36,678 nucleotides of DNA from Acidobacteriota bacterium (GTDB taxonomy: Bacteria > Acidobacteriota > Thermoanaerobaculia > Thermoanaerobaculales > Thermoanaerobaculaceae). Within the stretch, counting starts at the first letter, position 1. Each line of letters begins with the position of its first letter. The position numbers and the translations under genes are program-made. Below, one piece after another: positions 15,744 to 25,100 of the stretch. The DNA is taken from assembly GCA_003133645.1 (NCBI GenBank), contig PKYI01000010.1:638-37315 (forward strand). Reading direction: 5' to 3'. The notes beneath the pieces were generated by a model. That model was given only the letters and a program-made list of their open reading frames with translations, had not been told where the DNA came from and did not search any database.

Positions 15744-16445
15744 ATGAAACCGGGAGCAGTACAGCTGCTGTCCGTCCTGGCGTGTGCGATGCTCCTGTCT
15801 TCGTGTGCGCCCCCCCCGACAAACGCGAGACGGGATCCCCCTTCGGCATCGTCGCCCCTCCTCCATCCCGACGCGCCGGAGATGAGCCGCCGGGCGCCGG
15901 GCTTGTTCGATGTGCGCTTGGAAACCAGCAAGGGCCGCATCGTGATCGAGGTGCATCGCGACTGGGCGCCGTATGGCGCGGACCGTTTCTACAACCTCGT
16001 GCGGGCGGGCTACTACGATGGCGCGCGTTTCTTCCGCGTCATCCGGGGACGCTGGGCGCAGTTCGGCATCAACGGCGATCCCAGGATCTCGGGCGTGTGG
16101 CGGGCGCGGACCTTCCTGGACGACCCGCGCCGCGAATCGAACGCGCGCGGAACGGTGGCCTATGCCTTCGCCGTCCCCGACGGGCGAACGACGCAGGTCT
16201 TCATCAATCTGCGCGACAACTCCGCGACGCACGATCGCGAACCGTTCGTGCCGTTCGGACTCGTCGTCGAAGGGATGGACGTGGCCGATGCGCTCAACCC
16301 GGAGTATGGCGAGGCTGCGGGAAGCGGCATTCGCGCCGGCCGGCAGGTGCCGCTGTTCGAGTTGGGCAACCGCTACCTCGAACAGCATTTTCCGCGCCTC
16401 GACTACATCGAGCGGGCGACGGCGCTGCCTCCCGCCCCAAGATAG
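15744..16445 (+). CDS. Cyclophilin-type peptidyl-prolyl isomerase lipoprotein
   Basis: A 233-residue protein with a lipoprotein signal (LLSSC, Cys21) followed by a 30-residue Pro/Ser linker and a cyclophilin domain (about 54-215). Recognisable family segments are DVRLETSKGRIVIEVHRDWAP, FYNLVRAGYYDGARFFRVI, ESNARGTVAYAFA and TQVFINLRDN, followed by PFGLVVEGMDV. The ARFFRVI arginine equivalent to the catalytic Arg55 of cyclophilin A is present. It should catalyse proline cis-trans isomerisation in the envelope, helping exported proteins to fold. It lies 7 nt after the secreted hydrolase gene, which suggests co-expression. No strong Shine-Dalgarno. Confidence 0.88.
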   Translation: MKPGAVQLLSVLACAMLLSSCAPPPTNARRDPPSASSPLLHPDAPEMSRRAPGLFDVRLETSKGRIVIEVHRDWAPYGADRFYNLVRAGYYDGARFFRVIRGRWAQFGINGDPRISGVWRARTFLDDPRRESNARGTVAYAFAVPDGRTTQVFINLRDNSATHDREPFVPFGLVVEGMDVADALNPEYGEAAGSGIRAGRQVPLFELGNRYLEQHFPRLDYIERATALPPAPR

Positions 16446-16544
16446 TCACGCTTCGAGTCCACCGAATCGCGTGGCCACCCTGAGCCGGTGGCGCGAGGGG
16501 CTTCAACCATCCAGCCCGTTCGCCATGGGCGCCCCGTCCGACGG

Positions 16545-16550
16545 TATACT
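16545..16550 (+). promoter_or_regulatory. -10 hexamer TATACT for the DUF2339-like gene
   Basis: TATACT, one base off consensus, is 42 nt before ATG 16593, with AGGAGGGGGG at 16581-16590 between. No good -35 is visible at 16-18 nt. Confidence 0.5.
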
Positions 16551-16592
16551 CCGCTCCCGGCAACGCCGAGAACGCTTTGCAGGAGGGGGGAG

Positions 16593-18338
16593 ATGGAGGA
16601 TCGGCTCGCGCGGGTCGAGGCGAGGCTCGAGGCCCTCGCACGAGATCTCGAGGAAATCTCCGGTCGCTTGGCCGTGCTCGAACGCGCCGCGGGAAGCGGG
16701 ACCGCGGCCGAACGACTCTCCCCACGGCTCGCAGAGCCGGCGGCCTTGCCTCCGGTTGCGCCGGCGACCGCGGCAACGCTGCTGCCCCTCCTCGGCCGAA
16801 TGTTCCTGGTGTTCGGCGGCGCGTGGCTGCTGCGCGCGCTCACCGATGCCGGGACGCTGCCGCTCGCCGGCGGCGTCACCGCCGGCCTGGCGTATGCCGG
16901 CGTGTGGCTCGCGCTCGCGGACCGGACGGGGGGCGCCGGGCGGCGCTGGAGCGCCGAAGTGTACGGCGTGACTGCGACTCTCATCGCCTTCCCGCTCGTT
17001 TGGGAGGCGGCGACGAAGTTCAAGGTGCTCTCCCCGCCGGCCGCGGCGGCCGTGCTGGCGGTCGCCATCGGAGCCGGCCTCGTCGTGGCTGGGCGCCGCG
17101 CCCTGGCGGCGACCGCGTGGGCCGCCACGACGGCCGGCCTCGTCACGGCGATCGCCCTGGTCGCCGCCACCCACGCGATCGCCGTGTTCGCCGCCCTGCT
17201 GGTGGCGCTCGGCGTGGCCACCGTGTGGCTCGCGTACGCACGCCGGTGGTTCGGACTCAGCTGGGTGGCGGCGCTCGTCGCCGACCTCGTCGTGGCCGGA
17301 GCCGTCGCGCTGGTGACCCAAACGGGCGGACCGCCAGAGGCGTACAGCGACCTTTCCACGGCGGCCGTCGAGGCGGTCGCGCTCGCGCTGCTCGTCGCGT
17401 ACCTCGCGACGTTCGCGGTGCGGACGCTGCTGCGCCGGCGCGACGCGAACGTCTTCGAGGCGGCGCAGACGGTCGCCGCCCTGCTCGTCGGCTTCGGAGG
17501 CGCGGCCGAGGTGGCGCGGGCGGCAGGCCAGGGCAGGATTGTGCTCGGGGTCGCGGCGCTGGCAACGGGCGCGGCGTGCTACCTGATCGCGGAGGCGGGG
17601 GCGGCCGGCCGCGTCGGCCGGGGCGTCAACTACGTCTTCTACACCTCGCTGGCGCTCGTGCTGGTGCTGGCGGGGACCCCGCTGGTGGCGGCCTCCGCGA
17701 CGCTGTCCGCGCTGTGGTGCGGGTTGGCGCTGGGAGGCGCGGTCCTCGGCTGCAGGCTCGACCGCCTGGTGATGCGCGCCCACGGGGCCGCCTACCTCGT
17801 CGCGGCCGGCGTTGCATCCGGGCTGCTGCCGTTCGCCGTCGGGGCGTTCGTGGCGACGCCCTCCGCGCCGGCCGACGCCGGCCCCGAGGCCCTCTGGCTC
17901 ACACTCGCGACGTCCGTGGCCTGTTACGCCACGCTCGTCCTCCTGGGCCGCCGCGGCGAGGCACCGTGGCCCACCCGGCTTCCGGAACTGGTTGTCGCCG
18001 TCGTCGCAGCGCTCGGGGCCGGGGCGGCGCTCGTGTTCGCCGGAGGCCGCCTGCTCCCTACGCACGAGGGCGTACCCGATCCGGCCGCGTTGGCCACGCT
18101 GCGCAGCACGGTCCTCGCCGTCACCGCGCTCGTCCTCGCCGCGGCGGGTCGTCGCGCCGGGCGGGAGGAGCTTGTCTGGCTCGTCTACCCGGTGCTCGCG
18201 CTGGGCGGCCTCAAGCTGCTTGCGCAGGACGTGCCCCAGGGACGCCCGGCCACCCTCGTCCTGTCGTTCGCCGCATACGGGGCCGCGCTCATCCTCGCGC
18301 CCCGCCTGCTCCGGCGCCCGTCCCCGGCCGCCGAGTAG
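16593..18338 (+). CDS. Large multi-pass membrane protein, DUF2339-like
   Basis: A 581-residue protein. Residues 1-35 form a heptad-like coiled coil (MEDRLARVEARLEALARDL and on), followed by a Pro/Ala linker and then a long run of Ala/Val/Leu-rich helices, about 14 or more, reaching almost to the end. This N-terminal coil plus many helices, with FLVFGGAWLLRALTD and LPLAGGVTAGLAYAG early on, matches the general form of DUF2339 membrane proteins. The function of that family is unknown. ATG 16593 follows the strong site AGGAGGGGGG. The composition is extreme (Ala, Val, Leu, Gly) but typical for this class. It appears to be transcribed alone from the TATACT promoter. Confidence 0.75.
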   Translation: MEDRLARVEARLEALARDLEEISGRLAVLERAAGSGTAAERLSPRLAEPAALPPVAPATAATLLPLLGRMFLVFGGAWLLRALTDAGTLPLAGGVTAGLAYAGVWLALADRTGGAGRRWSAEVYGVTATLIAFPLVWEAATKFKVLSPPAAAAVLAVAIGAGLVVAGRRALAATAWAATTAGLVTAIALVAATHAIAVFAALLVALGVATVWLAYARRWFGLSWVAALVADLVVAGAVALVTQTGGPPEAYSDLSTAAVEAVALALLVAYLATFAVRTLLRRRDANVFEAAQTVAALLVGFGGAAEVARAAGQGRIVLGVAALATGAACYLIAEAGAAGRVGRGVNYVFYTSLALVLVLAGTPLVAASATLSALWCGLALGGAVLGCRLDRLVMRAHGAAYLVAAGVASGLLPFAVGAFVATPSAPADAGPEALWLTLATSVACYATLVLLGRRGEAPWPTRLPELVVAVVAALGAGAALVFAGGRLLPTHEGVPDPAALATLRSTVLAVTALVLAAAGRRAGREELVWLVYPVLALGGLKLLAQDVPQGRPATLVLSFAAYGAALILAPRLLRRPSPAAE

Positions 18339-18650
18339 CGCGCCGTCCGAGCGCCGACCTCGAGGGCTCCGGGGCTCCGATCATCGACTCGCGCTCGCCG
18401 GGCAATTCATGCGCCGCAGCAGGTTCTCGTACCGCGGGTCGAAGCGCAGCAGCAGGTCGCCGCTTGGGGCGGAGCCGAGGGTGGCGAACCGTGCTAAGGT
18501 GTCGATCAAGTTACGACGGTTTGCACAGCCACGGCCCGGCACGGGCGCCGGTCACCGTCCGGGCCCGTTTGGCGCGTCGACAACCGGCACCGGGTCATTG
18601 AGACCCCGCGATTACCGCTTTCGATCCCTGCGCAACGGGAGGAGGAGATC
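18339..18650 (+). other. 312-bp intergenic stretch before the redox-complex genes
   Basis: Apart from the remnant on the minus strand (18381-18506), it holds the ribosome site GGGAGGAGGAG at 18638-18648 and several GC-rich imperfect repeats around 18540-18570. No convincing promoter for the redox operon was found, though TTGAGA at 18597-18602 could be a -35 box. Confidence 0.4.
18381..18506 (-). pseudogene. Decayed C-terminal remnant of a TPR/kinase-like protein
   Basis: The minus strand holds a 41-codon open stretch ending in TGA at 18381-18383. Its last part reads LLLRFDPRYENLLRRMNCP, very like the C-terminal DPRFxxLLRRMNFP ending of acidobacterial TPR-containing kinases and adenylate cyclase-like proteins. 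Nothing recognisable continues upstream. I read it as a leftover gene end. Short length keeps confidence low. Confidence 0.35.
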
Positions 18651-19559
18651 GTGGAGCTGAGTCGTCGGGATATCCTCGCGTCGATGGCCGCTGCCGGCGC
18701 CACCCAGGTAGCAGCGCGACCGTCGGCGGCGTCGGTCGCACAAAGAGCCGCCGACCCCTTCGGTGTCCTCGTCGACCTCACCGCCTGCATCGGTTGCCGC
18801 AAGTGCGAGTGGGCCTGCAATCAGGTTAACCACCTCCCGGCGGTGCCGGTGCAGGCGTTCGAGGACGCCTCCGTGTTCGCGTCACTACGCCGGCCCGACG
18901 CCTCACACTACACGGTCGTCAATCGCTTCCCCGGCGCCGGGGAAGATGACAAGCCCGTGTTCGTGAAGGCACAGTGCATGCACTGCGACGACCCGGCGTG
19001 CTGCTCCGCCTGTATCGTCAGCGCGCTCGAGAAACAACCGGATGGTGCCGTCACCTACACGGCGTGGCGATGCATGGGTTGCCGCTACTGCATGGTCGTG
19101 TGTCCGTTCCAGGTGCCGGCGTACGAGTATTTCAATGCGACAACCCCCCAGGTCCGCAAGTGCACGTTCTGCCACGAGCGGATCTCGCAGGAGGGGAAGC
19201 TGCCGGCCTGCGTGGAGATCTGTCCACCCCAATGCCTTACCTTCGGGCGGAGGAGCGAGCTGCTCGCGCTCGCTCACCGGCGGATTGCCGGCGGCTCGGG
19301 GAGGTACACCGACCACGTCTACGGTGAGAGCGAGGTCGGCGGGACATCGTGGCTGTATCTGTCCGGTATCGAGTTCTCGGAGCTGGGATTCCCGGTACTC
19401 GGCGACGCGGCGCCTCCCCGCCTGACGGAGTCGCTCCAGCACGGCGTGTTCAAGGACTTCATCCCGCCGCTGGCGCTGTTCGGCGCGCTCACCGCCATTG
19501 TGCGGCTGTTTCGCCCGGACGGGGAGAAGCCGCCGGCCGGAGAGGGCCGGCAGCCATGA
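18651..19559 (+). CDS. Tat-exported 4x[4Fe-4S] ferredoxin subunit (HybA/DmsB/HmcB-like)
   Basis: A 302-residue electron-transfer subunit. The N-terminus has a twin-arginine signal, SRRDIL (4-9), followed by a short hydrophobic region. Sixteen cluster cysteines are visible: 46, 49, 52, 56; 109, 112, 117, 121; 141, 144, 147, 151; 171, 174, 187, 191. This is the standard pattern for four cubane clusters. A C-terminal helix (about 276-292) would anchor it to the membrane. GTG 18651 follows GGGAGGAGGAG. Its stop overlaps the next gene by ATGA. It should relay electrons between the membrane quinone subunit and the multihaem cytochrome. No molybdopterin or hydrogenase catalytic subunit is encoded nearby. 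Confidence 0.9.
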   Translation: MELSRRDILASMAAAGATQVAARPSAASVAQRAADPFGVLVDLTACIGCRKCEWACNQVNHLPAVPVQAFEDASVFASLRRPDASHYTVVNRFPGAGEDDKPVFVKAQCMHCDDPACCSACIVSALEKQPDGAVTYTAWRCMGCRYCMVVCPFQVPAYEYFNATTPQVRKCTFCHERISQEGKLPACVEICPPQCLTFGRRSELLALAHRRIAGGSGRYTDHVYGESEVGGTSWLYLSGIEFSELGFPVLGDAAPPRLTESLQHGVFKDFIPPLALFGALTAIVRLFRPDGEKPPAGEGRQP

Positions 19560-20830
19560 CCGGGCACGGCGCCGCCCCAGTGCGCAAGCCGCTGCTGACG
19601 CCCGGGGTGCTGCTGCTCCTCGGGCTCGTTGCCCTCGGGATGGTGTTCGCTTGGGTGCGCTTCGCCTCTGGCCTCGGCGCGGTCACTCACCTGGACGACC
19701 GGTTCCCCTGGGGGATCTGGATCGCCATTGACGTGGCGACCGGGGTCGCGCTGTCCGCCGGTGGCTTCACCACCGCCGCTCTCGTCCACATCTTCCACCG
19801 CCGGCGGTACGAGGCGTTGACCCGGTCGGCGCTGCTGACCGCCGTCCTTGGCTACACGTTCGTGGCCTTCGGGATCGTGATGGACCTGGGCCGCTACTAC
19901 AACATCTGGCATCCGGCGCTGCCCTCGATGTGGTCGGGTCACTCGGCGTTGTTCGAGGTGGCCATGTGCGTGATGGCCTACCTCACGGTGCTGTACATCG
20001 AGCTGATGCCGATCGTGGTCGAGCGCTTCGCGGGGAGGGTGAGGCTTCCCGGGCCGTTGGGTCTGCTGGACGGCGTCGTTGAAGGCGCACTCCGGTTCTT
20101 CGACCGGACCCTGGGCCGCGTGATGTCGGTCTTCATCGTCCTCGGCGTCGTCCTCTCAACGCTTCACCAGTCCTCGCTCGGCACCCTCATGGTCCTTGCG
20201 CCGAGCAAGATGAACCCGCTCTGGTGGACCCCGATCCTGCCGCTGCTCTTCCTGCTGTCGGCGATTGCCGTCGGGTTCGCGATGGTGGTCTTCGAGTCGC
20301 TGATCGCGGCGAGGGTATTCGGGAGAGCCCCGGAAATGGAGCTGCTGACTCCCCTGTCCAGGGTCATCCCGGTGCTGCTATTCGTCTACCTCGCGTTCAA
20401 GGTTGGCGACGTGATGATCCGCGGCGTCGTGACGCGTCTCGGCGACGGCAGCGCGGCCTCGCTGATTTTCCTTCTGGAGATCGGCCTGGGCGTGGTGATC
20501 CCCCTGCTGATGCTTCTCTCGGAGCGGGTACGGCGCCGTCCCGGCCTCCTCTTCGCGGCGGCGGCGATGGTGGTGCTGGGCGTGGCGTTCAACCGGATCA
20601 ACGTGTTCCTCACCGCCTTCACACCGCTGTACGCCACCAGGCGGTACGTTCCGAGCGTCGGCGAGGTCGCGATTACAGTGGCCTTCATCTCCGGGCTGCT
20701 GCTCCTCTACCGCGTGCTGGTCTCGGTGCTGCCGGTCCTGCCCGCGGAGGAGCAGCCACAGCAGCAGCGCACGGGGTCACGGCATGTGCACGCGGCGCCA
20801 CCCTCTTCGATCGGGCGGTGGTCGGCATGA
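19556..20830 (+). CDS. NrfD/HybB-type quinone-interacting membrane subunit
   Basis: A 424-residue integral membrane protein of the NrfD/PsrC/HybB superfamily with about ten hydrophobic helices. It includes VTHLDDRFPWGIWIAIDV, typical of HybB/HmcC-like proteins, and STLHQSSLGTLM in mid-sequence, where such proteins carry quinone-site residues. It has no haem motif. It overlaps both neighbours by four bases (ATGA), so the three genes are translationally coupled and the products are likely equimolar. It should exchange electrons and protons with menaquinone, passing electrons to or from the ferredoxin subunit. The last 30 residues are hydrophilic and Gln/Arg-rich. Confidence 0.9.
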   Translation: MTGHGAAPVRKPLLTPGVLLLLGLVALGMVFAWVRFASGLGAVTHLDDRFPWGIWIAIDVATGVALSAGGFTTAALVHIFHRRRYEALTRSALLTAVLGYTFVAFGIVMDLGRYYNIWHPALPSMWSGHSALFEVAMCVMAYLTVLYIELMPIVVERFAGRVRLPGPLGLLDGVVEGALRFFDRTLGRVMSVFIVLGVVLSTLHQSSLGTLMVLAPSKMNPLWWTPILPLLFLLSAIAVGFAMVVFESLIAARVFGRAPEMELLTPLSRVIPVLLFVYLAFKVGDVMIRGVVTRLGDGSAASLIFLLEIGLGVVIPLLMLLSERVRRRPGLLFAAAAMVVLGVAFNRINVFLTAFTPLYATRRYVPSVGEVAITVAFISGLLLLYRVLVSVLPVLPAEEQPQQQRTGSRHVHAAPPSSIGRWSA

Positions 20831-21963
20831 GCGCAGCCGTGCCGATCTGGGTCGCGGCTCTTCTGGCCTCGGCGCCGGCCTCGGCCGCTCTCTCCACCAA
20901 TCCGGTACCGACTCCGGCGGCAGCCTCACAGACGGAATGCTCGCGGTGCCACACCTGCCCCGAGCCGAGCAATCAGGCACCGTGCCTGACAGCGTGTCCC
21001 CGCCTTGCTCTCTCCGCTGTCCTGTCTCCCGACCTCGGGCCAGACGTGGTCATCCTCGACGAGCTCGAGGACCTTTACGTTCCGGTGCGATTCGATCACA
21101 AGAAGCACGCCGTCATGGCCGGGATGTCTAAAGGGTGTGGTACTTGCCATCACTTCACGCCGCCGAACGCTCCGCACCCCGCCTGCAAGAACTGCCATCC
21201 TGTCGGCGAACCCAAGAGTGACCTGGCGAAGCCGGGCCTGAAGGGCGCGTATCACCGGCGCTGCCTGGGCTGCCACCGCGAATGGGACCGTGAGACCACC
21301 TGCGAGATCTGCCACGAGAAACGCAAGGGCGGGCCGCTCGGCGGCACCGCGACGAAGGCGTGCGACCACACTCACTTCGCGCCGCTCGTGCTCAAGGATC
21401 TCATCCTCTTTCCGACCAGCTTCGCCGTCGGGGACATCGTCCCTTTCCACCACCGCAACCACAGCCAGAGGTATGAGCGCAACTGCACCGAGTGCCATCG
21501 GCAAGAACGCTGCACGCGCTGCCACGTCGACAACGGGGAGGTGCTACACCCGATGGGCGGTACGGAGGCGGCGAGCCTTCACGACACCTGCTTCAGGTGC
21601 CATGATGGGAACCGTTGCAAGACCTGCCACGGTCGCGACCCCGCCGCGCTGTTCTCGCACGCCGACACCGGCTGGCCGTTGAAGGCGTACCACGCCTCGC
21701 TCCCCTGCAGGTCGTGCCACGCGGGGCCCGGCGCTTTCCGCAAGCTCGACCCGAGGTGCACGACGTGCCACGAGAAGGCGTTGGGCCTGTCCCGCTTTGA
21801 CCACGCCGTCACCGGCGTGGCTCTCGACAAGGCGCACCGCCAGCTCGACTGCGACGTCTGCCACACCAATGGACTGGGGTCGCCGCCGCGCTGCGACAGC
21901 TGCCACGACGATGGGCGCACCTACGATCGCTCGCGGGGCTTCACCCCTGCCAAGAGCCCGTGA
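20827..21963 (+). CDS. Thirteen-haem c-type cytochrome of the redox complex
   Basis: A 378-residue exported cytochrome with a signal peptide (IWVAALLASAPASA). I count 13 CXXCH motifs: CSRCH, CGTCH, CKNCH, CLGCH, CEICH, CTECH, CTRCH, CFRCH, CKTCH, CRSCH, CTTCH, CDVCH, CDSCH. The N-terminal half contains a class III-like block (FDHKKHAVMAGMSKGC, then YHRRCLGCHREW). The C-terminal half has HASLPCRSCHAGPGAF and LDCDVCH, like octahaem/multihaem reductase modules. The known parallels are HmcA and OhcA, the periplasmic partners of FeS and NrfD-type subunits. It probably connects the quinone pool with a periplasmic or extracellular electron donor or acceptor. Direction not decidable. Confidence 0.9.
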   Translation: MSAAVPIWVAALLASAPASAALSTNPVPTPAAASQTECSRCHTCPEPSNQAPCLTACPRLALSAVLSPDLGPDVVILDELEDLYVPVRFDHKKHAVMAGMSKGCGTCHHFTPPNAPHPACKNCHPVGEPKSDLAKPGLKGAYHRRCLGCHREWDRETTCEICHEKRKGGPLGGTATKACDHTHFAPLVLKDLILFPTSFAVGDIVPFHHRNHSQRYERNCTECHRQERCTRCHVDNGEVLHPMGGTEAASLHDTCFRCHDGNRCKTCHGRDPAALFSHADTGWPLKAYHASLPCRSCHAGPGAFRKLDPRCTTCHEKALGLSRFDHAVTGVALDKAHRQLDCDVCHTNGLGSPPRCDSCHDDGRTYDRSRGFTPAKSP

Positions 21964-22017
21964 GCGCCGCACTCAACCGCGTGCCGCGACGTTACGTTCA
22001 GACCCGGCGTCGTTGCG

Positions 22018-22125
22018 GTCATCGCGAGGCCCCCGAGCGCCGCTCGGGGGCCGTGGCGATCTCGCGGTTTCACCGGACCGCTTCGCCCCACCGGAGGCCC
22101 CGCCGGCGGCAAGGCTCGCGGTGAC
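22018..22125. repeat. Palindromic MITE/REP-like intergenic element
   Basis: The 108-bp stretch begins GTCATCGCGAG and ends CTCGCGGTGAC, inverted ends that match at 10 of 11 positions. Inside lie an 11-bp perfect hairpin (22028-22052) and a second GCGAT/ATCGC pairing. The ends resemble the widespread GTCATTGCGAG extragenic repeat family. It sits between the convergent cytochrome and Asp-box genes, a typical place for such elements. No second copy was found here. Confidence 0.55.
22028..22052. terminator. Strong GC hairpin between convergent genes
   Basis: An 11-bp perfect stem with a 3-nt loop (GCC) lies 65 bp past the cytochrome stop. There is no T-run after it, so it is not a classic intrinsic terminator, but it may act as one for either convergent gene. 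It is part of the larger repeat element. Confidence 0.35.
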
Positions 22126-22176
22126 GGTGATTCCTATACGACGGACGCGGCGTTGGTATCAGCTGTCCTTCGCTCT

Positions 22177-25100
22177 TCACTCCTCGCCCGTCGAGGGTCC
22201 GTCCCCGACGAACAGCGCCGGCAGCCCCTTGGCGGCGGCGGCCTGGTTGTAGGCGGCCACGTCGTTCTTCACCAGCGCCGAGAACGCATCGAGCGCCTTG
22301 ACGACCTCGGCGTGGACCGCCGCCAGTTCCTCGGTCACGACCGGCCGCGGCGCGGTGTCGTACGACATCGCCACCAGCATCATGAGCCCCGACACCTGGT
22401 CGTGCAGGCGCGGCAGGTAGTGGATGCTGTCCTCCCCGACCGCCCCCTGGACCTTCGTGTTGTACGCCGACTCCATCAGGCCGCCGAGCTTCTTGTCGAG
22501 GGTCGCGCCTTCGTCGAGGGCACTCTTGTATGCGGCGGGAACCTTCTCCTCGGCCCCCTTCTCCCCACCAAGGAGGACGGCCTTGCGGGTGGCCGCGAGC
22601 TGATCCCGGAGGTCCTGAACCCGGTTGAGCATGACGTTGACGGCGGCGGTGTCGGCGCGCACACCGAGCGCCGCCTTGAGCTGCTCTTCGGCCGCGGCCT
22701 GGTCGAACGGGAAGCGGGGGTCGGGTCCGACGGTGACCGTCGCCTTCGCGCTCCGGCCGCCGGCGGTCACCGCGACCGTGTAGGTGCCGGGGAGGACGAG
22801 CGGACCCGAGGGCCGCCAGCTCTCCTCGCCCTCCTCCCGCTCCGGCGCCTTGGTGATCGCGCGCGAGAGCTTGGTGGCCGGGCCATAGCGCAAGTTCCAG
22901 GCGATGCGGTTCATCCCCTGCTTGCCGGGTCCGTGCAGCGTTTGCACCACCTCGCCGGCGGCGTCGGTGACGACGATCGTCACCGGCTCCTTGGCGAGCG
23001 CCCCCTTCGGCCCGGCGACATCCCCGTTCTCGCCCTTCGCCGTTTCGGCCGGCTTGATCTCCTGCTTCAGCCAGTAGTTGATCACGGCGCCGTCCGGCGG
23101 GTTGGGGCCGTCGTAGCGGCTGGCGCGGTTGTTCTCGCCGTTGCGCCAGACCTGGAAGAACGCCGCCGGCTGCGGCGGGAAGACGTGCAGCTCGGCGCTC
23201 TCGACGGTCGGCGTGAGTTGCTCGAGCGGCGTGATGTTGTCCAGGACGAAGATGCCGCGGCCGTGCGTGGCCACCACCAGGTCGTGGCGCTGTTTCTGGA
23301 AGGTGAGGTCGAACACCGGCGTCGTGGGGAAGTTGCTCACGAGCGGCCGCCATGAGCCTCCGCTGTCGGCCGAGTAGAAGAGGCCGCGGTCGGTGCCGGC
23401 CACGAGCAGGCCCTTCACGTTCGGGTCTTCGCGCACCACGAACACCGGCGAGCCGGCGGGCAGGCCGGCCGAGATCGGCGTCCAGGTGCGGCCGTAGTTG
23501 TCGGTGCGGAAGACGTACGGCCGGTCGTCGTCGAGCATGTGTCGGTCGACGGAGGCGACGCACACGGCCGCGTCGAACGGCGAGGGGTCGATCTGGACGA
23601 TGCGGCCCCACGGCGCCAGGCCCGCGATGGTGCGGCCCACCTCCGACCAGGTCGCCCCGCCGTCGCGCGTGAGCTGGACCAGCCCGTCGTCGGTGCCCAC
23701 CCAGATCACCTTCGGGTCCACGCGGGAAAGGCCGATGCAGAGGACCGTGTCGTAGTTCTCGGCCCCCGAAATGTCGTAGTTCACCGGCCCGCCGCTGAGC
23801 TGCTGCTTGCTCTTGTCGTTACGCGTGAGGTCCGGGCTGATGGCCTGCCAAGTGGTGCCGCCGTCGGTCGTCTTGAACAGGACGTTGGCGCCGAGGTAGA
23901 CCTCGTTCGCGTCGGTCGGGGAGACCGCGAGCGGCGACGTCCAGCCGTAGCGGTATGTGAGCTCCGCTTGCGGCTTGGGAGGCTCGAACCCGCCCGCGAC
24001 GGTAGGCCGGACGCTGCGCGCCAAGCCCGTCTTCAAGTCCAGCCGCGCCACCCAGCCGCCTTGCATGTCGGCGTACACGATCGAGGGATCGCTCGGGGCG
24101 GGCACGGCGTACTCGCCGTCGCCGCCGGCGAGGGTGAACCAGCCCGTGCCGTCCATGACGCGGCCGTGCGGGTTGCGCGAGGGCCCCATCCAGGCGTTGT
24201 TGTCCTGCAGGCCGCCGCTGATGTCGTAGGGGACCTTGTCGTCCACCGCGACTTGGTAGAACTGCTCGATCGCCAGGTTGTCGAGGAAGCGCCAGGTCTT
24301 GCCGCCGTCGTGCGAGCTCCACACGCCGCCGTCGTTCCCGTTCACCATCACGTTCGGGTGCTGCGGGTCGATCCAGAGCGCGTGGTGATCGACGTGGACG
24401 CCCTTGGCGATGGTGTACGCGGTCTTCCCGCCGTCGTCCGACTCCACCAGCTCCATCGAGCAGAAGAAGAGCTTGTTCTCGTCGTTGGGGGCGACCACGA
24501 AATGGGAGAAGTAGAACGGCCGGACGTCGAGGAGGTGGTTGTCGCTCACGGCCCGCCAGTGCGTGCCGAGGTCCTCGGAGTCCCAGAGCATCCCCTTCTT
24601 GGCTTCGACGAGCGCAAAGACATGCTCCGGGTGGCTGGGCGCCGCGGCGAGCGCGATGCGCCCGTACGGCTTCTCGGGCAGCCCTTCGTGCAGCTCGGTC
24701 CACGTCGTGCCGCCGTCGGTGGAGCGGTAGATCCCGCTCCCCGGCCCGCCGTCCTCCAGGCTCCACGGGTAGCGCACCACTTGCCACATCGCCGCGACGA
24801 GAACCTGCGGGTTGCCCGGCTCCATGATGAGGTCGGCGCACCCGGTCGTGTCGTTGACGTAGAGGACCTTCTCCCACGTGGCGCCGCCGTCGCTGGTGCG
24901 GAACACGCCGCGCTCGGGGTTCGGACCCCAGGCGTGCCCAACCACGGCGACGAAGGCCCGCGCGGAATCGGTCGGATCCACGACGATGCGGGCGATCTGG
25001 CCGGCGTCCGGCAGGCCGGCGAACCGCCACGTGACCCCGGCGTCGGGCGAGACGTAGACGCCGTGGCCCGTCATGACGTCGTTGCGGATGTTGGCCTCGC

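Noticed and set aside
16503-18065. Long minus-strand open frame opposite the DUF2339-like gene
   Set aside because: Composition is almost only Arg, Gly, Glu, His and Gln; it mirrors the Ala/Val/Leu codons of the real gene.
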